Source: Trichoplax adhaerens
Taxonomy: Eukaryota; Placozoa; Uniplacotomia; Trichoplacea; Trichoplacidae
DNA: 64,000 nucleotides
Assembly (NCBI RefSeq): GCF_000150275.1
Contig: NW_002060948.1
Location: forward strand, 73,066 to 137,065
Direction: 5' to 3'
Every line of letters starts with the position of its first letter. The stretch's first letter is position 1. The notes below the pieces were generated by a model. The model made no database searches, had not been told where the DNA came from, and was given only the letters and a program-made list of their open reading frames with translations. The position numbers and the translations under genes were made by a program. Positions 26,832 through 40,136 of the stretch are shown in pieces.

Positions 26832-29800
26832 ATGTCGGACGTTCCCTACGTTGAATTCGAAGATGCAGATGGCCATAATCCCCATAGGCCATTTTTCATT
26901 ACCTATAGGCAAACGGCGATTGGTGTTATTGTCTTTATCATTCTTGCAGTTAGTGTTGGATTGATAGCAGGATTAACAGCAAGTGGCAGGAATCAATCGG
27001 CTAATATCACCACAACAAGTATGCCGCTAACGACTGCAGTTCCAACCAAGTACGCCGCCTTAGCTAAACCTCGATTGCCTACCAGTATTAAACCGAAGGC
27101 TTATTACTATCAATTAGATATCGATATGACAAAACTGAATTTTGTTGGCATTAACACGATTCAGTTTATGGTTAAATCTTCCACCAATATTATCATTGTC
27201 CATGTTTCTGGTATTAAAATGTTATCAGCACCGCAAGTTAGCAATGATCGAAACTTTAACGGTGCATCGACATACTATAAAGTTATCGATACTGGCAATT
27301 ATAAGCCCAATAGTTATTACTACGTCGTCCTACAGAACAAATTAACTCCAGGAACTTATTATATTCGATTTAATTTTACCGCGCAATTGGCTTCTGATCT
27401 CCTAGGACTTTACAAGTATCAGTATACAAGAGCATCAGATCGGCAAAAAATGTAAGTCTACGTAGTCATTCTAAACTGTTTAGTAGAATATCGATATTAT
27501 TATTTTTTAAATGAGCGACTACAGCACTAAAAAAGTTTTGAAACAGTTTAGCATTCCTTTGTACAGCATAATATAGAATAATATCAAATAAAAATTACTT
27601 CTAGGATCGGTTTATAGGGATGAATATAAATAGAGCATAACGAACACGAAATCATCGTAGTGAGAACATTAAATATTGTGCTTAGACTATCCCAATATTT
27701 TTAACTTAAGCAGTAAAAATACCGCTATATAACCAGAGTAACTAGAAATTTTCTCGAAATACACGTAGTATCCACATAACCTCAATTAAAGATCGGTATG
27801 ATGGCTGCATCTTTCTATGTGCTTAGCAGTCATAATTTTACTTGTTGCTAGGAGAAATATTACAAGCATAGTTGACAAAAGGAATTTGCACTCTTGTTGG
27901 CTGCTAAAAGTAATGGTATATTAGATATTCACGCAAAGTATTAATAGTAAAACTAGTATGGATTGTTGATGAAGACTTATATGAAGTTATATTTAAGAAG
28001 TTTGGGAATATAAAACTGTGATGGAGGGTTCAATAAAATTGATACAAGTAGATTTAGTAATCATCAGAGACTAATAATACCTACATGATTTAGTGATAAA
28101 TTAAATTCGCATTGCTAGCTGTAAAGTGTATAAGATTAAATTCAGTTGCTGTTATGTAGACGAACATATAAGCTGTCATATAGTAATGTGAGCAAATAGG
28201 TAGCACTAATAACTATAATAAGTACAATAATTGAGAATGAAGTAAAAAGTCAGCGGTTTTAATACGTATAGAATAGAATACATGTGCAACACCTTACAGG
28301 AATCAATGATTTCAAGAAGTAAATGGGTATTTAAAGGAAGGATCAACATATAAGCTATCATATAGTCATGAGAGCAAATAGCTGGCACTAACAATAATAA
28401 CTATAATAATTTAGAAATGAAGTAAAAGTCAGCGGTATTTATACCTCTAGAATAGAATATAAGCACAATTCATAACAAGAATCAATGTTTTTAAGAAGTA
28501 TAAATGGATATTTAAGGAATATCTTATATCACTGCATAAATAGCTATTTAGAGCTACTGGTAGATATCACCACTATTAGTCAACACCATAACGTGAGCTA
28601 ATAAAATGCAGCATAATTGGGTTGGAATAGCTTATATTCTTAATTTGATTTAGTTCGAAGCTTGGAGACTGTATCACAGCTTGTAAACCTTATTCTAAAA
28701 TTTTATGAATAGGATATATTCAGTATTCAAATTTCTGATCTGTTTGAATAATTATTTCGATGAACAATAATTAGATGGGCAATAGCTAGTCAAGGGCAGG
28801 ATTTCTATACACGGAGAATGATTCCTTGTTTTGATGAGCCAGCCTTGAAAGCAACCTTTCAAGCCACGATCATCGTGCCAAGTAATTATAGTGTCCGATG
28901 GAATATGCCTGTTACTAAAAAAACTGCTATTGGCAATAAAATGCGTTATGAACATTCAAGTAAGTCAATTCTTACATTATTACTGCGGATTTATCATAGC
29001 TTCTAAGCTAAAATACTCTTGGATAATCGTTGTTTTGATTTGCAGTACCCTATTTACTATCTACTGTGTGTTGGCTTTCTTTCATACTTTTGCTACTATT
29101 ATCGCAGCTTAATGCAATTATTTAAAACATGATCATTTATCATAAACAGAAGATTACGGTACACTGTATATTACACTATCACTAGGTTATATAAAGAAAT
29201 GAACATATTGCTTTAAATCGATATTTTCTTAAATCTTAGCCTCTCCCATAATGTCAACGTATTTACTAGCCCTAGCTGTCGACGGATTTACTTATGTCGA
29301 AGGACATACAACTAGAAATACTCGTGTTAGTAAAATTGACTAGATCAATCCTGTTTAATATCGTTTTATTACTTGCTAAATGGATTTATCAAATAGCAAT
29401 TGCAATAGTGAAAATTTAAGTTCTTAATTAGTGCAGCATTCGAGTTTTATACATGTGCAAATTAACTAATTTACAGATATTCAATGACCGATAATCAATT
29501 TAAACATTAAGATTCTAAATTCTCTTTAAAATTATATTTTAGAAGTAATGTAAGGGAATGAAATCGATTAAATTTGCGGCTTTTTTTAATAAATAGGTTA
29601 GAGTGTGGTCTAGACCATCTATTCGGAATGATAGTTATTTCTCCTTGAGAACCATCATCAATATAACACAGTACTATGAAGGATTTTTTGGAATTCCCTA
29701 TCCCATATCAAAGCAAGGTTAGATTAATTGTTAGATAAGTCATGATTGTAAACTGATAAAATCATCCATAGAATTCTAATATTAAGATTTTTCCTTTATA

Positions 29801-32800
29801 AATCATCTGTACATAGTATGTAATGTTTACCTAGCAAAAGATAAATTAGAGCCAATAGGTGTAAATTAACTGCTATTACTGTCATCAACACATAGATCAT
29901 GTTGCCGTTCCTAAATTTTATGCCGGTGCGATGGAAAATTGGGGTTTAAATTTATATCGGGAAGAAATTCTTACCTATAATCCTTATTATGTTAGCTCAA
30001 GATTACTAAAAACTATTATTGTTATCATTTCCCACGAATTGTGTCATCAGGTAAGCAACATTTCTGCACTATCGATAACACGAGCGAGTTTTCATAACCT
30101 AATTAGTAACCCAGCTGTTTTACAGTACTCTCCTAAATTATATAGTTGGCAATATATAGCATGAATATGTTCAATCAATCTATACCTGTTATATTACTGA
30201 TTGATCTGCTTTGATTTAATTTAAAAATTAGTGGTTGGGAAACTATGTTACCATACAATGGTGGAATCATATGTGGATCACTGAAAGTTTTTGCAACTTT
30301 TATCAATTTTATGCTGGTTCTATCCTTCAGCCCAGCTTCTTCTTGGTAAGACCTCGTTACTGAAGAAATCTTCAAGTATAGCTAGCGACAATTTCAATCA
30401 AAGTTTTACATGCTACGATACCCTCTATAATTATTCGAGCAAAAATTGTTGGATTTAATAATTTTAATACAGTATTCTCCTCGAATAATTCTGTCTTCTT
30501 GTTTCATGTACAATTTGCACAGAAACAACAATTTGTTACAGATAGTGTTCAAGTTGCAATGCTTGTAGATGCTACTCGTAGTTCGCACCCCTTGGTCTTA
30601 CCGCCTAATCTTGGTCCCATTTTCGATAAAATTACATACGAAAAGGTATAATACTATTGACTACACCCTAGATTATTTGTATAAAATTAGTCATATCGAT
30701 TTTTATATGATTCTTTTTGTTGACGTTGCCATTGCAGGGAGGATCTATCTTTCGCATGTTACGTGATTATATTGGTCCTGCGAATTATCATACTGGAGTA
30801 AAGGTAATTGTTTTGATTTCCTATTTATTAGGAAATTTATCTATTCTAAGTTATTTTAATTATAGCGGAGAGTAATAATAATATACAGGCTGTAAATTAG
30901 GAATAATGACACCTTCCTCATTAGATGCGATTATTTAAGTTCTAATAGCTTATCAGGAATAATTCAACTTTAGTACTTAATTAGCAATATATTAATGTAT
31001 AGTTACAACATTAGCGAAGGAAATCTGAAATTAAGATTTTTATCTAAAATTTCTGGGATATTAGGCATTATTAAAGAAATATTTATATAGTAATATTGCA
31101 ACAGAACAAGTGTTTCAAGCTATATCTGGAGTAAGTAAATGTTGGCATCGCATCATTTATTGGTAATATAATTTGCATTCTTAGGCGTACCGAAATTAGA
31201 TAGATTTATAGTCTAGGTTTAATACTGCTCACTTATTTAAGCTGTATTAGATGAAGTTGTTATCAATATGGAAACTTAATGATTGACCGTCTGTTTGCGG
31301 AATATTTTAGTAAATTTTTTTTGTTAATTTAGATCATAACACACTGGGTTAGTTTAGTTATTCGTTATCTAAATTTTATAGAATCTGCGTATAGCCTTTA
31401 CCAGATAAAAAGGAAATATTTGACTATTAGCTGCCTCCATCTATTTCTAATTGGCAGTAAATAATTAATAGATATATATCTTAATCTTATTTAAAATAGG
31501 CAATTCAAAGTCCAATTAACATCAGTGATTTTATGGGTCCTTGGGTATATCAAATGGGTTATCCATTGGTAACTTTAATTCGTCATCCCGGCAATCGTGG
31601 TTTGGGCATAATATCACAGCAACGTTACCTAACTAATTCATCATTAAATCCTAGTACTGACCCTCCTGGTTCACCCTATCCTTCAACTTTTGGGTAAAAT
31701 TCTTTGTATATTGTATAGCTGGTATTATAAATTGTGTACGCAAAAGCAAAGTAAAGGCCCTACAAATTAATTAATATTGAGCTATATGCTTTATTTCGAG
31801 ATGTTATTATCGATTGCGAACCTTATTTCAAGTTGCTGCGATCATTGTCCAACTGTTATATAGTTATTTAAATATTGAAGCACTTGTAATATTGAACCCT
31901 AACAAGATGTAGTAGATGATAGGTTATATAAATGCAAAGTAAATGCCCTAACGGATTAATTATTATTGGGCTATCTGCTTCATTACGAGATAATGCTATG
32001 GATTGTTGAATTACTTTGATCACTATACAATCATTATATAGGTATTTAGTTAATTAAGTGCTGTAGAACTTGTATACAGTATTAAACCAACAAGATATAG
32101 TACTGTAGAAGATTGCTTAATTGATTAAATAATATTACGCATTTCGCTTCATTAAGAGATGAAACAACCAATGGCACAAATGATTTTAAATTTTATAGGC
32201 ACTATTAAGCTTTATAAAGCTGTTTAATAGATTTAAAATGCAGTAGTATTGGTAAAACTAAGCCAAAAAGATGACGCGCATGCCATATTTAAGAAAGATT
32301 GATTAATAACTTGAATCAACTTCCTACTCTAGCTTTAGTAGTGGATTTTATGATAGCGTACACCGTAATACTGTTATATACATATGTAATTATTTCACAA
32401 AAATTTGACTCATTCTTACCTCTATAGCTACAAATGGACTATTCCTATTCGATACTACAATTCAGGAGATAAAACTACTAAACTCCTGGTGTTTGATAGG
32501 ACTTCAGGTAATAACCCATGGAGTAATAATATTTATTATGCGAAACAAATTACTGCAAAGGCTCACAACAAAGATATGTACAGGTCTGATAGCCTACTAG
32601 ATAAATAGAAAAATGGTATAAATTCTCTATGAACGTAATATGCGAATAATTTATAAATAAGTAATACTCCATAAAAGCTACTCATATTTAGTAATACGAA
32701 AAAGCCAGATTAAGAGTTCATTAGAAGAATAAATTTATTAAGTTTTGACTGTCATGAGAACTGGTAATGGATTATTACAAATTACGTTAAAATATTTCTG

Positions 32801-35800
32801 CTATAAAGACTCTAAAAGTTAAAATTACCGAGTATCTAGCGTATAGATTTGTTGTATTCTATTAGAATTATTAATATTTAATAATTAGCTAGCGAAATTA
32901 CGTCATGAATTTGCACGAGTATAAGATTTGTTGTAAGCTACCGAAATTGTTAATAACTCTTTAGTAATATCAGCTACAAAATATCTTACCGTGAATACTG
33001 TAAGTTTAAAAGTTACTAAATATCACCGATTTTTTCCTGCTATGTTAATGCTATTGATTCTTACTTGCTAGCCTCTGTTCAGATTGGTTGGCCAGCAAAT
33101 ACATGGATAAAATTAAATACCGACGAAATTGGTTTCTATCGCGTCAACTACCCTACAGAAAATTGGCAAGCTTTGGCTATGGCATTACAAACGGATAAAA
33201 CTGTATGCAAATACGTTGTCAGTTGTAGTGGTTGCTATCTGTACTGAAAACTTTAGTAGAATATTCTAGATACGGTGATAAATAGTATAGGTGTAATTAC
33301 TTTCAATTTTGATTATATTTAGCAATTTTCCGAAACTGATATTGCCAATATGTTGGATGATGCTTTTCAACTTGCACAGTAAGATCGATAGAATAAATTA
33401 AAAGTAATTTTTACATTTTACGTAACAGTAATGAGGACACAAAATACTTTGAAAGTTTTATGTATAGTTGATAATTTGTTTTGTATATTGGATTATTTCA
33501 GGACTTATCGTATTAACTACATGATACCTTTAAACCTAACCAAGTATTTATTTAAAGAGACAAATCAATTACCCTGGGGTGTTACTAGCCTTTACTATTC
33601 TGCAATGTTTCAACGCCTATCAAATAGAGGATCCTTTCAATATTTCTCAGTAAGTAGAGCTACTTTAGGATAAATACCCGTATCGGATTAAAATGAGTCT
33701 ACACCTTTATTTTTTTCGCTGGGCATATTGTATCGTTCAGAAGCAGTCCCTACAATCACCTAGCTGTTATGCTCAAACTTTATAGAGTGGTGTATTTAAA
33801 ATTTTTATTTATTACAGTAGGTGATTTATAACATTTCATATTATTGAATTGCCTAGAAATACTTTCAGAAAATAGCTGCTGTACAGGCCGATCGGTTTGG
33901 ATTTTCTGATAACGGAAACTGGATATACAAGTAGGTGAAAAATGACGTATTAACAATAAGACAATTTAGTGGAATATTTTTATTCATAACGACATTGGAA
34001 GGCTTAGCATGATTATATTGAACTTTAATGTCTGTAAGAAACTTAGAAAAGACTAACTAACGAATTTTTAAAGTTAAATTTACACGGTTTTCTTACTATA
34101 AAGGCACTGGAAGTTTACTGTGCTATGAAGAAATTAACATACATATAATATACCAGTATTTTAGCAAGTACGGTAGTTCATAATATGGCGCATTAGATAT
34201 TTCTACTTATAAAGAGACCGAAGATTTTGTAACCATTATATTAACTACTTCAGCATTAGTTCATAGAGGTACACGGGGTAAATTTTAATAGACTAATCTT
34301 TCTGTTTATTATTTATTTACAATATAAAAGAAAATCAATAGATTATTATGATTATATTGAAACTAGTATTTCTTTCAATAGTGTAATACCTAAAGGAGTA
34401 AATGATGAATTCCTATACTTTAATCTTACTTAGCGTTTTATAATTATAACATATCCTATAAAGCTTAGTAACAGCCTAAATTTTGTATGTAATTTCAGTT
34501 GATATAGTGGCAATACAAACTTGATATGAGATTCTTTTAGCAGGAAAATCATGATATCTCATTATCATTCGTATGATCTTAATTTTAGGGAAGCTCGAGC
34601 AACTGTGTTAGAGATGGCTTGTAGTACAGGTTATAAGCCATGTATTGCTAATGCCACAGCCATCTTCAAGAAATATATGCAAAATCCTACAGCCAATAAG
34701 TACGTAAATATGCTTAGATTCGAAGATTACAAATTAACTCGATGGTTTATATTTTCCTTCATTAATGATGCAACTGAACTGAGACCGAACTTCTTATATG
34801 ATTCTCTACTTTTATCGTAGTATCAAAGGCACAATTAGAGGAATTGTATTTAAGTATGGTATTGAAAATGGTGGTGCTACGGAATGGAATTTCCTATTTA
34901 AGCAATACAAACAATCGCTAAATATTGCCGATAGACGAACTATGTTAAGGGCATTATCAGCCACAAAAATACCTTGGCTTATAAGAAGGTATGACTAAAT
35001 GTAGAATGATTTTATGAGAAATACAAAGTTTAGACCTAGTAATTTTTGAAGAATTATGTTAAGTAAACATATAATTCATGAATGGTTGGTAACATCCGTG
35101 CTATTATTATAGGTTCTTAAATTATACTGTTGATCCAACTAAAATTCCGTCAAGTTCCATGCAAACTGTTCTACTTAATGTTAATCGCAATACGGTAGGA
35201 AGGTATTTTACCTGGGAATTTCTGCGCGACCATCAAAACTTCTTGATGCAGAAGTAAGTAGCTTTGACTGGATATGTGCAGATTGGAATACTTCTCGTAA
35301 TTACTGTTGTACTTTGCATAATAAAAGTATGATGGGCAAATAGATATTTGAAAATTTTATTGCATTTATATCGTAACCAATACGTAGATTTAAGACAACA
35401 AGATCAATTGTCCGCATTATTACTCAAAACTATGACACTCCACTTCTGCTGAATCAGGTATACAACAATTTAAAGAAATTATTATTATACACGTATAAAT
35501 AGCTTATGCTTTTCAACTTTAAATGTTGTAAGTATGACGATAGATACAAACTGTAGTAACGAATGAGATTAACATAGTTAGCAAGACCTACTGGTATGTT
35601 TTGACATACCACTCTCGATTTGCCTAGAAATTAATGCTTTATATTCGCCATTCTTTCAATAATATACCCAGATCTTTATTAGATAGAATGATAAATTATT
35701 TCCTTCATTATTATGACACTGTTGTTCACTATTACAGCCAAATAGAAATTACGAATCGATAGAAACTGCTTAACAAGCATTTATTGTTAGAATTTATTAT

Positions 35801-36121
35801 CAGTATATATGAGAATAATGTCTATAGATTGTGGTAGAAGGATTGCAAAAACTAATTGTTAATGGGTTATCTGACTATTACATCAATGGCATTTTTAGTT
35901 TAGTATGAAGCTGTTCCAGTTTAGTATAACTTTTAATTTTATTAACCCAATTTATCATATGATAGGTGATGAATTACTTTAAAATGTTCCCAGAAAATTC
36001 AGGGAGCGCAAAATCTACGGAAGCATCTATTATTCAAAGAATTAAATCTAATATGCAGTATTTGCATCGGTGTGAAAGTACGCTTTCCACATGGTTTGCG
36101 CAGAATGCAATAAATACGTAG
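26832..36121 (+). CDS. Aminopeptidase N-like M1 metallopeptidase, copy A (20 exons)
   Basis: Predicted type II membrane zinc ectopeptidase that removes N-terminal residues from extracellular peptides; 950 aa. Exons: 26832-27451, 28775-28959, 29240-29325, 29597-29717, 29896-30050, 30232-30345, 30523-30645, 30738-30803, 31065-31130, 31500-31693, 32428-32507, 33072-33202, 33323-33378, 33502-33649, 33869-33930, 34589-34699, 34821-34988, 35113-35253, 35388-35457, 35966-36121. A short cytosolic tail precedes one membrane segment (about residues 29-52, TAIGVIVFIILAVSVGLIAG), then a short Ser/Thr stalk. The catalytic set is complete: GAMEN 348-352, HELCH 384-388, zinc-binding Glu407 exactly 18 residues on, and proton-donor Tyr466 (FDKITYEKGGSIFRML). 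The C-terminal ERAP1_C-like helical domain follows. The start is the first ATG in the frame (MSDVPYVEFED). Cys replaces the usual Ala within HExxH, outside the ligands. Compared with vertebrate aminopeptidase N, a stretch between exons 1 and 2 is shorter or lost. Confidence 0.92.
28160..28520. repeat. Tandem duplication of about 181 bp in copy A intron 1
   Basis: Two adjacent copies begin with AACATATAAGCT (about 28163 and 28345). They share GAGCAAATAG, AATGAAGTAAAA.GTCAGCGGT, TAGAATAGAATA and GAATCAATG..TTTAAGAAGTA. They are diverged by roughly 10-15% by eye. Confidence 0.8.
31741..32250. repeat. Approximately three ~190-bp tandem units in copy A intron 10
   Basis: Units start near 31741, 31931 and about 32110. 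They share AGCAAAGTAAA.GCCCTA, ATTAATTA, GGGCTAT.TGCTT and CATTA.GAGAT, then GTTATATAG.TATTTA and TTGAACC..AACAAGAT. The third unit is the most decayed. Confidence 0.7.
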
Positions 36122-36836
36122 TGAATCATTTTATCAACAGGTTCATAGAGAAGTAGATGTAAATGAATTAATTGCTAGTAAAGTATAGTACGTTAAAATA
36201 ACATAATATAAATGTAAAATTTTTCTATTGGATTGCAATTTGCTTCATTTTTACTTGTTATAAACCCGTAGTGCACCATCGATTTCTATAACAGAATCCT
36301 TTTCATATACTTGTATAAGTATCTCATTCTGGAGCCTTTTGTATATTTACAAATCGTAGCAGAATGTTTTCCTCTGAAGTATATTGTCGATTAGTTCGTT
36401 AGATGTGCTATTCGTTCTAGTATACTAATGTAATGTTGTGGATATTCTTGAAGATAAATAGTTTATTGTATATCATTACGATGTATTATATTCTTCGGAA
36501 ATAACGGAAATAAATGATAGAATTTGAGTTATAGGTGGTCTGCACTAAGTCTACACTACGCTATCGTCTGATCTTGGTAGACTTACTAGCCAGTCTGGCA
36601 ATTTAATGATCATCGTTGCTATGGTTATTGACCTAGAATTACGTTATATAATTGATATTACACTTGAGAAGGTCCAACCTGGAGCTGTATAGCTCACCGC
36701 ACATTATAATAAAATAGGATTTAAAATAGTTTATCAATTAAGAGAATTTCTCTATACGGCAACGGTAAGACAGTGTGAGATTTCTATGAGAACAAGTTGG
36801 GCTGGACATGATCTTTTCTAGCTATGAGCAAATGTA
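36122..36836. other. Spacer after aminopeptidase copy A
   Basis: AT-rich 3' flank of copy A. No canonical AATAAA occurs near the stop; an AATATAAA variant lies near 36205. No genes or repeats were recognised. Confidence 0.4.
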
Positions 36837-37625
36837 ATTGATACCGTAAAGCTTACAAGAAAGTGTAATTGTTGATTTATTATTTTGAAGACACTTTCGA
36901 TACGATAGCAGTTATTGATAACTCTTTCCGCTTATAACGAATGGAAGTGGACAGCTAGTTGCACATCAAGTTTGTTTTCTTTCTCTTTAGCAAATAGTCG
37001 CTCTTCAACTGTACTACTATGTGTACTCCTAATTCGGACTTTGGCAGGCTATTGCTCGTAATAGTCTATGGGGATATTGAGGCTTTAGACGTAACATATA
37101 TCAATGTTATCATCATAATTTAGATAGTCTGATTGCAGCTAGATAGTCCTTGGCAGTTGTAAGATGGATCAAATTGATTTAATAGAGCTTACAAGAAATT
37201 GTAGTTATTGATTATTATTATTTTGAAGACGCTTCCGATGCAATATCACTTATTGGTGGTTCTTTCCATTTATAGCGAACGGAGGTGGATAGCGAGTTGT
37301 CTATATGAGTTTTGTTGTAATACTTGAGGTCGTCGGATTGCAGCTAGATAGTCCTTGACAGTTGTAAGATGGATCAAATTGATTTAATAGAGCTTACAAG
37401 AAATTGTAGTTGTTGAAGGCGCTTCCGACGCGATAGCACTTGTTGATGGCTCTTTCCATTCGTAGCGAACGGAGGTGGATAGCGAGTTGTCTATATGAAT
37501 TTTGTTGTAATAATTGAAGTCGTCTGATAGCAGCTAAATTGTCCTTGGTAATTCTAATGGATGTAAGAAAGCTTATAAGCCATTATAGTAGTTGTTTTAT
37601 TATTTTGAAGGCACTTTATCACAGC
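36837..37625. repeat. ~200-bp tandem repeat array (about 4 units)
   Basis: Units carry GTTGTAAGATGGATCAAATT, GCTTACAAGAAATTGTAGTT, ATTATTTTGAAG.CGCTTCC, CTCTTTCCATT and GAACGGAGGTGGATAGCGAG. Clear units start near 37156 and 37361 (205 bp apart). A degenerate one begins near 36837 and a truncated one near 37548. The array lies about 335 bp upstream of the altered aminopeptidase copy. Confidence 0.8.
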
Positions 37626-37959
37626 TCTTCAACCTATTCAGGATACTGTAGTATAGGAATTCTTCACTTGCACTTTCCCCTTAACCAACTTGAACTCGGT
37701 GTCCTATACAACGCAGTAAGCGCTAGCTCCTACCTGATACCGTCAATAGCTGTTCCACTAGTTCCACAACAGCGTATCAGGCTGCTATAAGCCTTTGCCA
37801 TGACGTATTGACTTTCTTCTTCAGTAGGAGAGGATTCGACGGCCAGCGAACTTAGCACCATTAAAGAACTGCAGGTAAACCACTTGAAGAGAATTTTCCA
37901 TTGGCATTTTCATCCTCTCTCGCTTTTTCATTCATTTCTGATCGTCATTGAAGACTGAT

Positions 37960-39989
37960 ATGGTTGAGAGGATGGATGATGCTATTCCTTTAGTACTAGA
38001 TGATCGTATAAAAAGGCGGAGACGTAGAGAGGTTATGACAACATTCAGCAAGATCACACTTGGGGTTTTGTTGATGATATTGGTAATGAAACTATGGTTG
38101 CAATCAGAAATGATCAGACCAACCATGACATTTGGTTATAAGGGAAATAGAACAGTCGAAACAACAAGATCATCGATCATGTCGACTGATAATCCAAGGG
38201 ATGATTTACCTGGCTCCCATTTCCTGCCTAATATCAAAGCCAAGGAATATTATGTCAACTTGAGCATGGATATCAACCAATTTCAATATAATTTAATGTT
38301 TATTATACGTATTGCTGTTCTATCTCCAACAAATACTATTATTCTTCATGGTAATGGTATCGACATGAAGTCAAAACCTCAAATTACTCGTAGCTTGGAC
38401 TTTCATCAGACTTTAATACAGTATCGTCTTCGTAACGCTAGCAGAAGATCAACTCAAAATGCCAGCCGTTACTCTCTCGTCCTCGATAAAAATCTAGCAA
38501 TCGGTCATTATTATATTCGCTTCAATCTTACTTCTCAAATAGCTTCAAAATTTCTTAGATGTTGTAAAGACGAAAAGAATTCGTAAGTAGATCATGTAAT
38601 GATTTTGGAATGCACTACTTCTAATGAACATCAATAGACACGGTAATAAGATGGTGACAGTCGATTCTATCCTATGAAGCAACAAGAGCTACTAGACGAG
38701 TCACATTGGACTGTAATGAAAGATTGGATAGCATCATAAATTGATTCTTAGTACCTAATTAGGAGTAGTATACAAAAAATGTCGTTTAGTGTCAAAAATT
38801 TGAGCGACAAGTTTCTAATCTGATTAATTACACATATGATTATTACAAGAATCATAGGAATACTTTCCTTAAATGAAATGCTACCCTTGCCATAATACTG
38901 TAGAAAATGAATTGTTAATCGCTAGTCAAGGCTCCCCATCCAGTACTTTCATAGGTTGTATACTTTCCCATCACATGATAAGGCAAAGACTTGTCAAAGT
39001 TATCCCTTAGTCTAAAAGACAGATTGTAATCGCTAAATTTAGTTCACCAGCAACTGCTGATGAAGTTCAATTATATCCTAAGCTATGACTACAAATAGAC
39101 ATTTACCTATGTTGATGAAATAGCGTTCCATCTTCAAAATTTTTATTCTTCCAATTTAAAGCCTAAAATATGCCTACAAGATAGACACCTGCCATTGACT
39201 TATTCTTGTTAATGAACTTATACGTATGACAGAAACAGTACAAGGACCACTAATGTTTCCTTAATGAGTTTTTTAATTACTTCTAGTGTGTTATAACTTT
39301 CTTTAAAGGGGCGTTTGAGATATTGTACTAACTGCAATAAATCACATAGTATTGATATTGCAGCGATTGATAGCTTTCGCTGATTTTTTGATCGAATTGG
39401 CTCATTTATTTTCTTCCTTTAAACTAAACGTAGTCGAAGCGGAATGTTATCCTCCCTGAAAGTCTTACCGTATTTAAACGAAAAGCTATTCAAGATCAAT
39501 TTTAAAGCCGTTATCGTAGCTCATAAGGATTACCAGCTCAGATGGAATACACAATATGCTCGAAAAGCATCTGTAAGTTCAAACAAGATCTCCTATACCT
39601 TTGGAGGTAAGTAAGACTAAAGTTTAAGATATTGTTTCTATTATGACTGTATATTCTAAAAGATAAATGCCTTTCAAGTACAGTACAGTAGTCAGCAATG
39701 TATTATACTTGGACAATTTTTTATGTTCATTGTAACAATAATGATGTTAATATAGATGTGCAACATAAGATTATGCTATAGTTAATAAATCCAGAGCAGT
39801 ATATGATTATTGTGGCGTTATGATCATTTGTTGCAATCTAGCTGCATACGGCTAATAAACTATTCTTCCATTCCTTTTGATTTAGCATTCAATTTTATGT
39901 CATCACGCCTGTACATGGTTTTACAGAGTGCTGCCAATTTATTAACAGATGGTCAAAGCATCATTACGAACGAGCTATTGCGCAAAATA
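37960..39989 (+). pseudogene. Degenerate M1 aminopeptidase N-terminal exons (possible 5' part of a PLC fusion gene)
   Basis: Exon 1 (37960-38582) is an open frame of 207 codons. It has a basic cytosolic start, a membrane segment (FSKITLGVLLMILVMKLWL) and an ectodomain aligning with exon 1 of copies A-C (LPNIKAKEYYVNLSMDIN..., YYIRFNLTSQIAS). Exon 2 (39434-39606) matches exon 2 of the paralogs, but the hallmark PCFDEPALKATF has become PYLNEKLFKINF. A third segment (39886-39989) resembles exon 5 only at its end: IITNELLRKI stands where the paralogs have the HELAH/NEIAH motif, and GAMEN is gone. Exons 3-4 and all after exon 5 are missing. No aminopeptidase activity is possible. Yet each segment is open, has GT-AG borders and preserves phase (2, 1, 0), and the next in-phase exon is the PLC gene. 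It may therefore be a living exon set rather than a relic. The third segment's homology is weak. Confidence 0.6.
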
Positions 39990-40136
39990 GTAAGTATACC
40001 AACCACCACTATCTGAATATTTAAAACAATTAAAATTGTATATATTAGTACACTCATTTCAAAGCTTCGATTCGCATTGACTTATCGATTAGTTAAAGAT
40101 GCTATTTGAAACATTATACTCTAGGTCAGTTATAAA

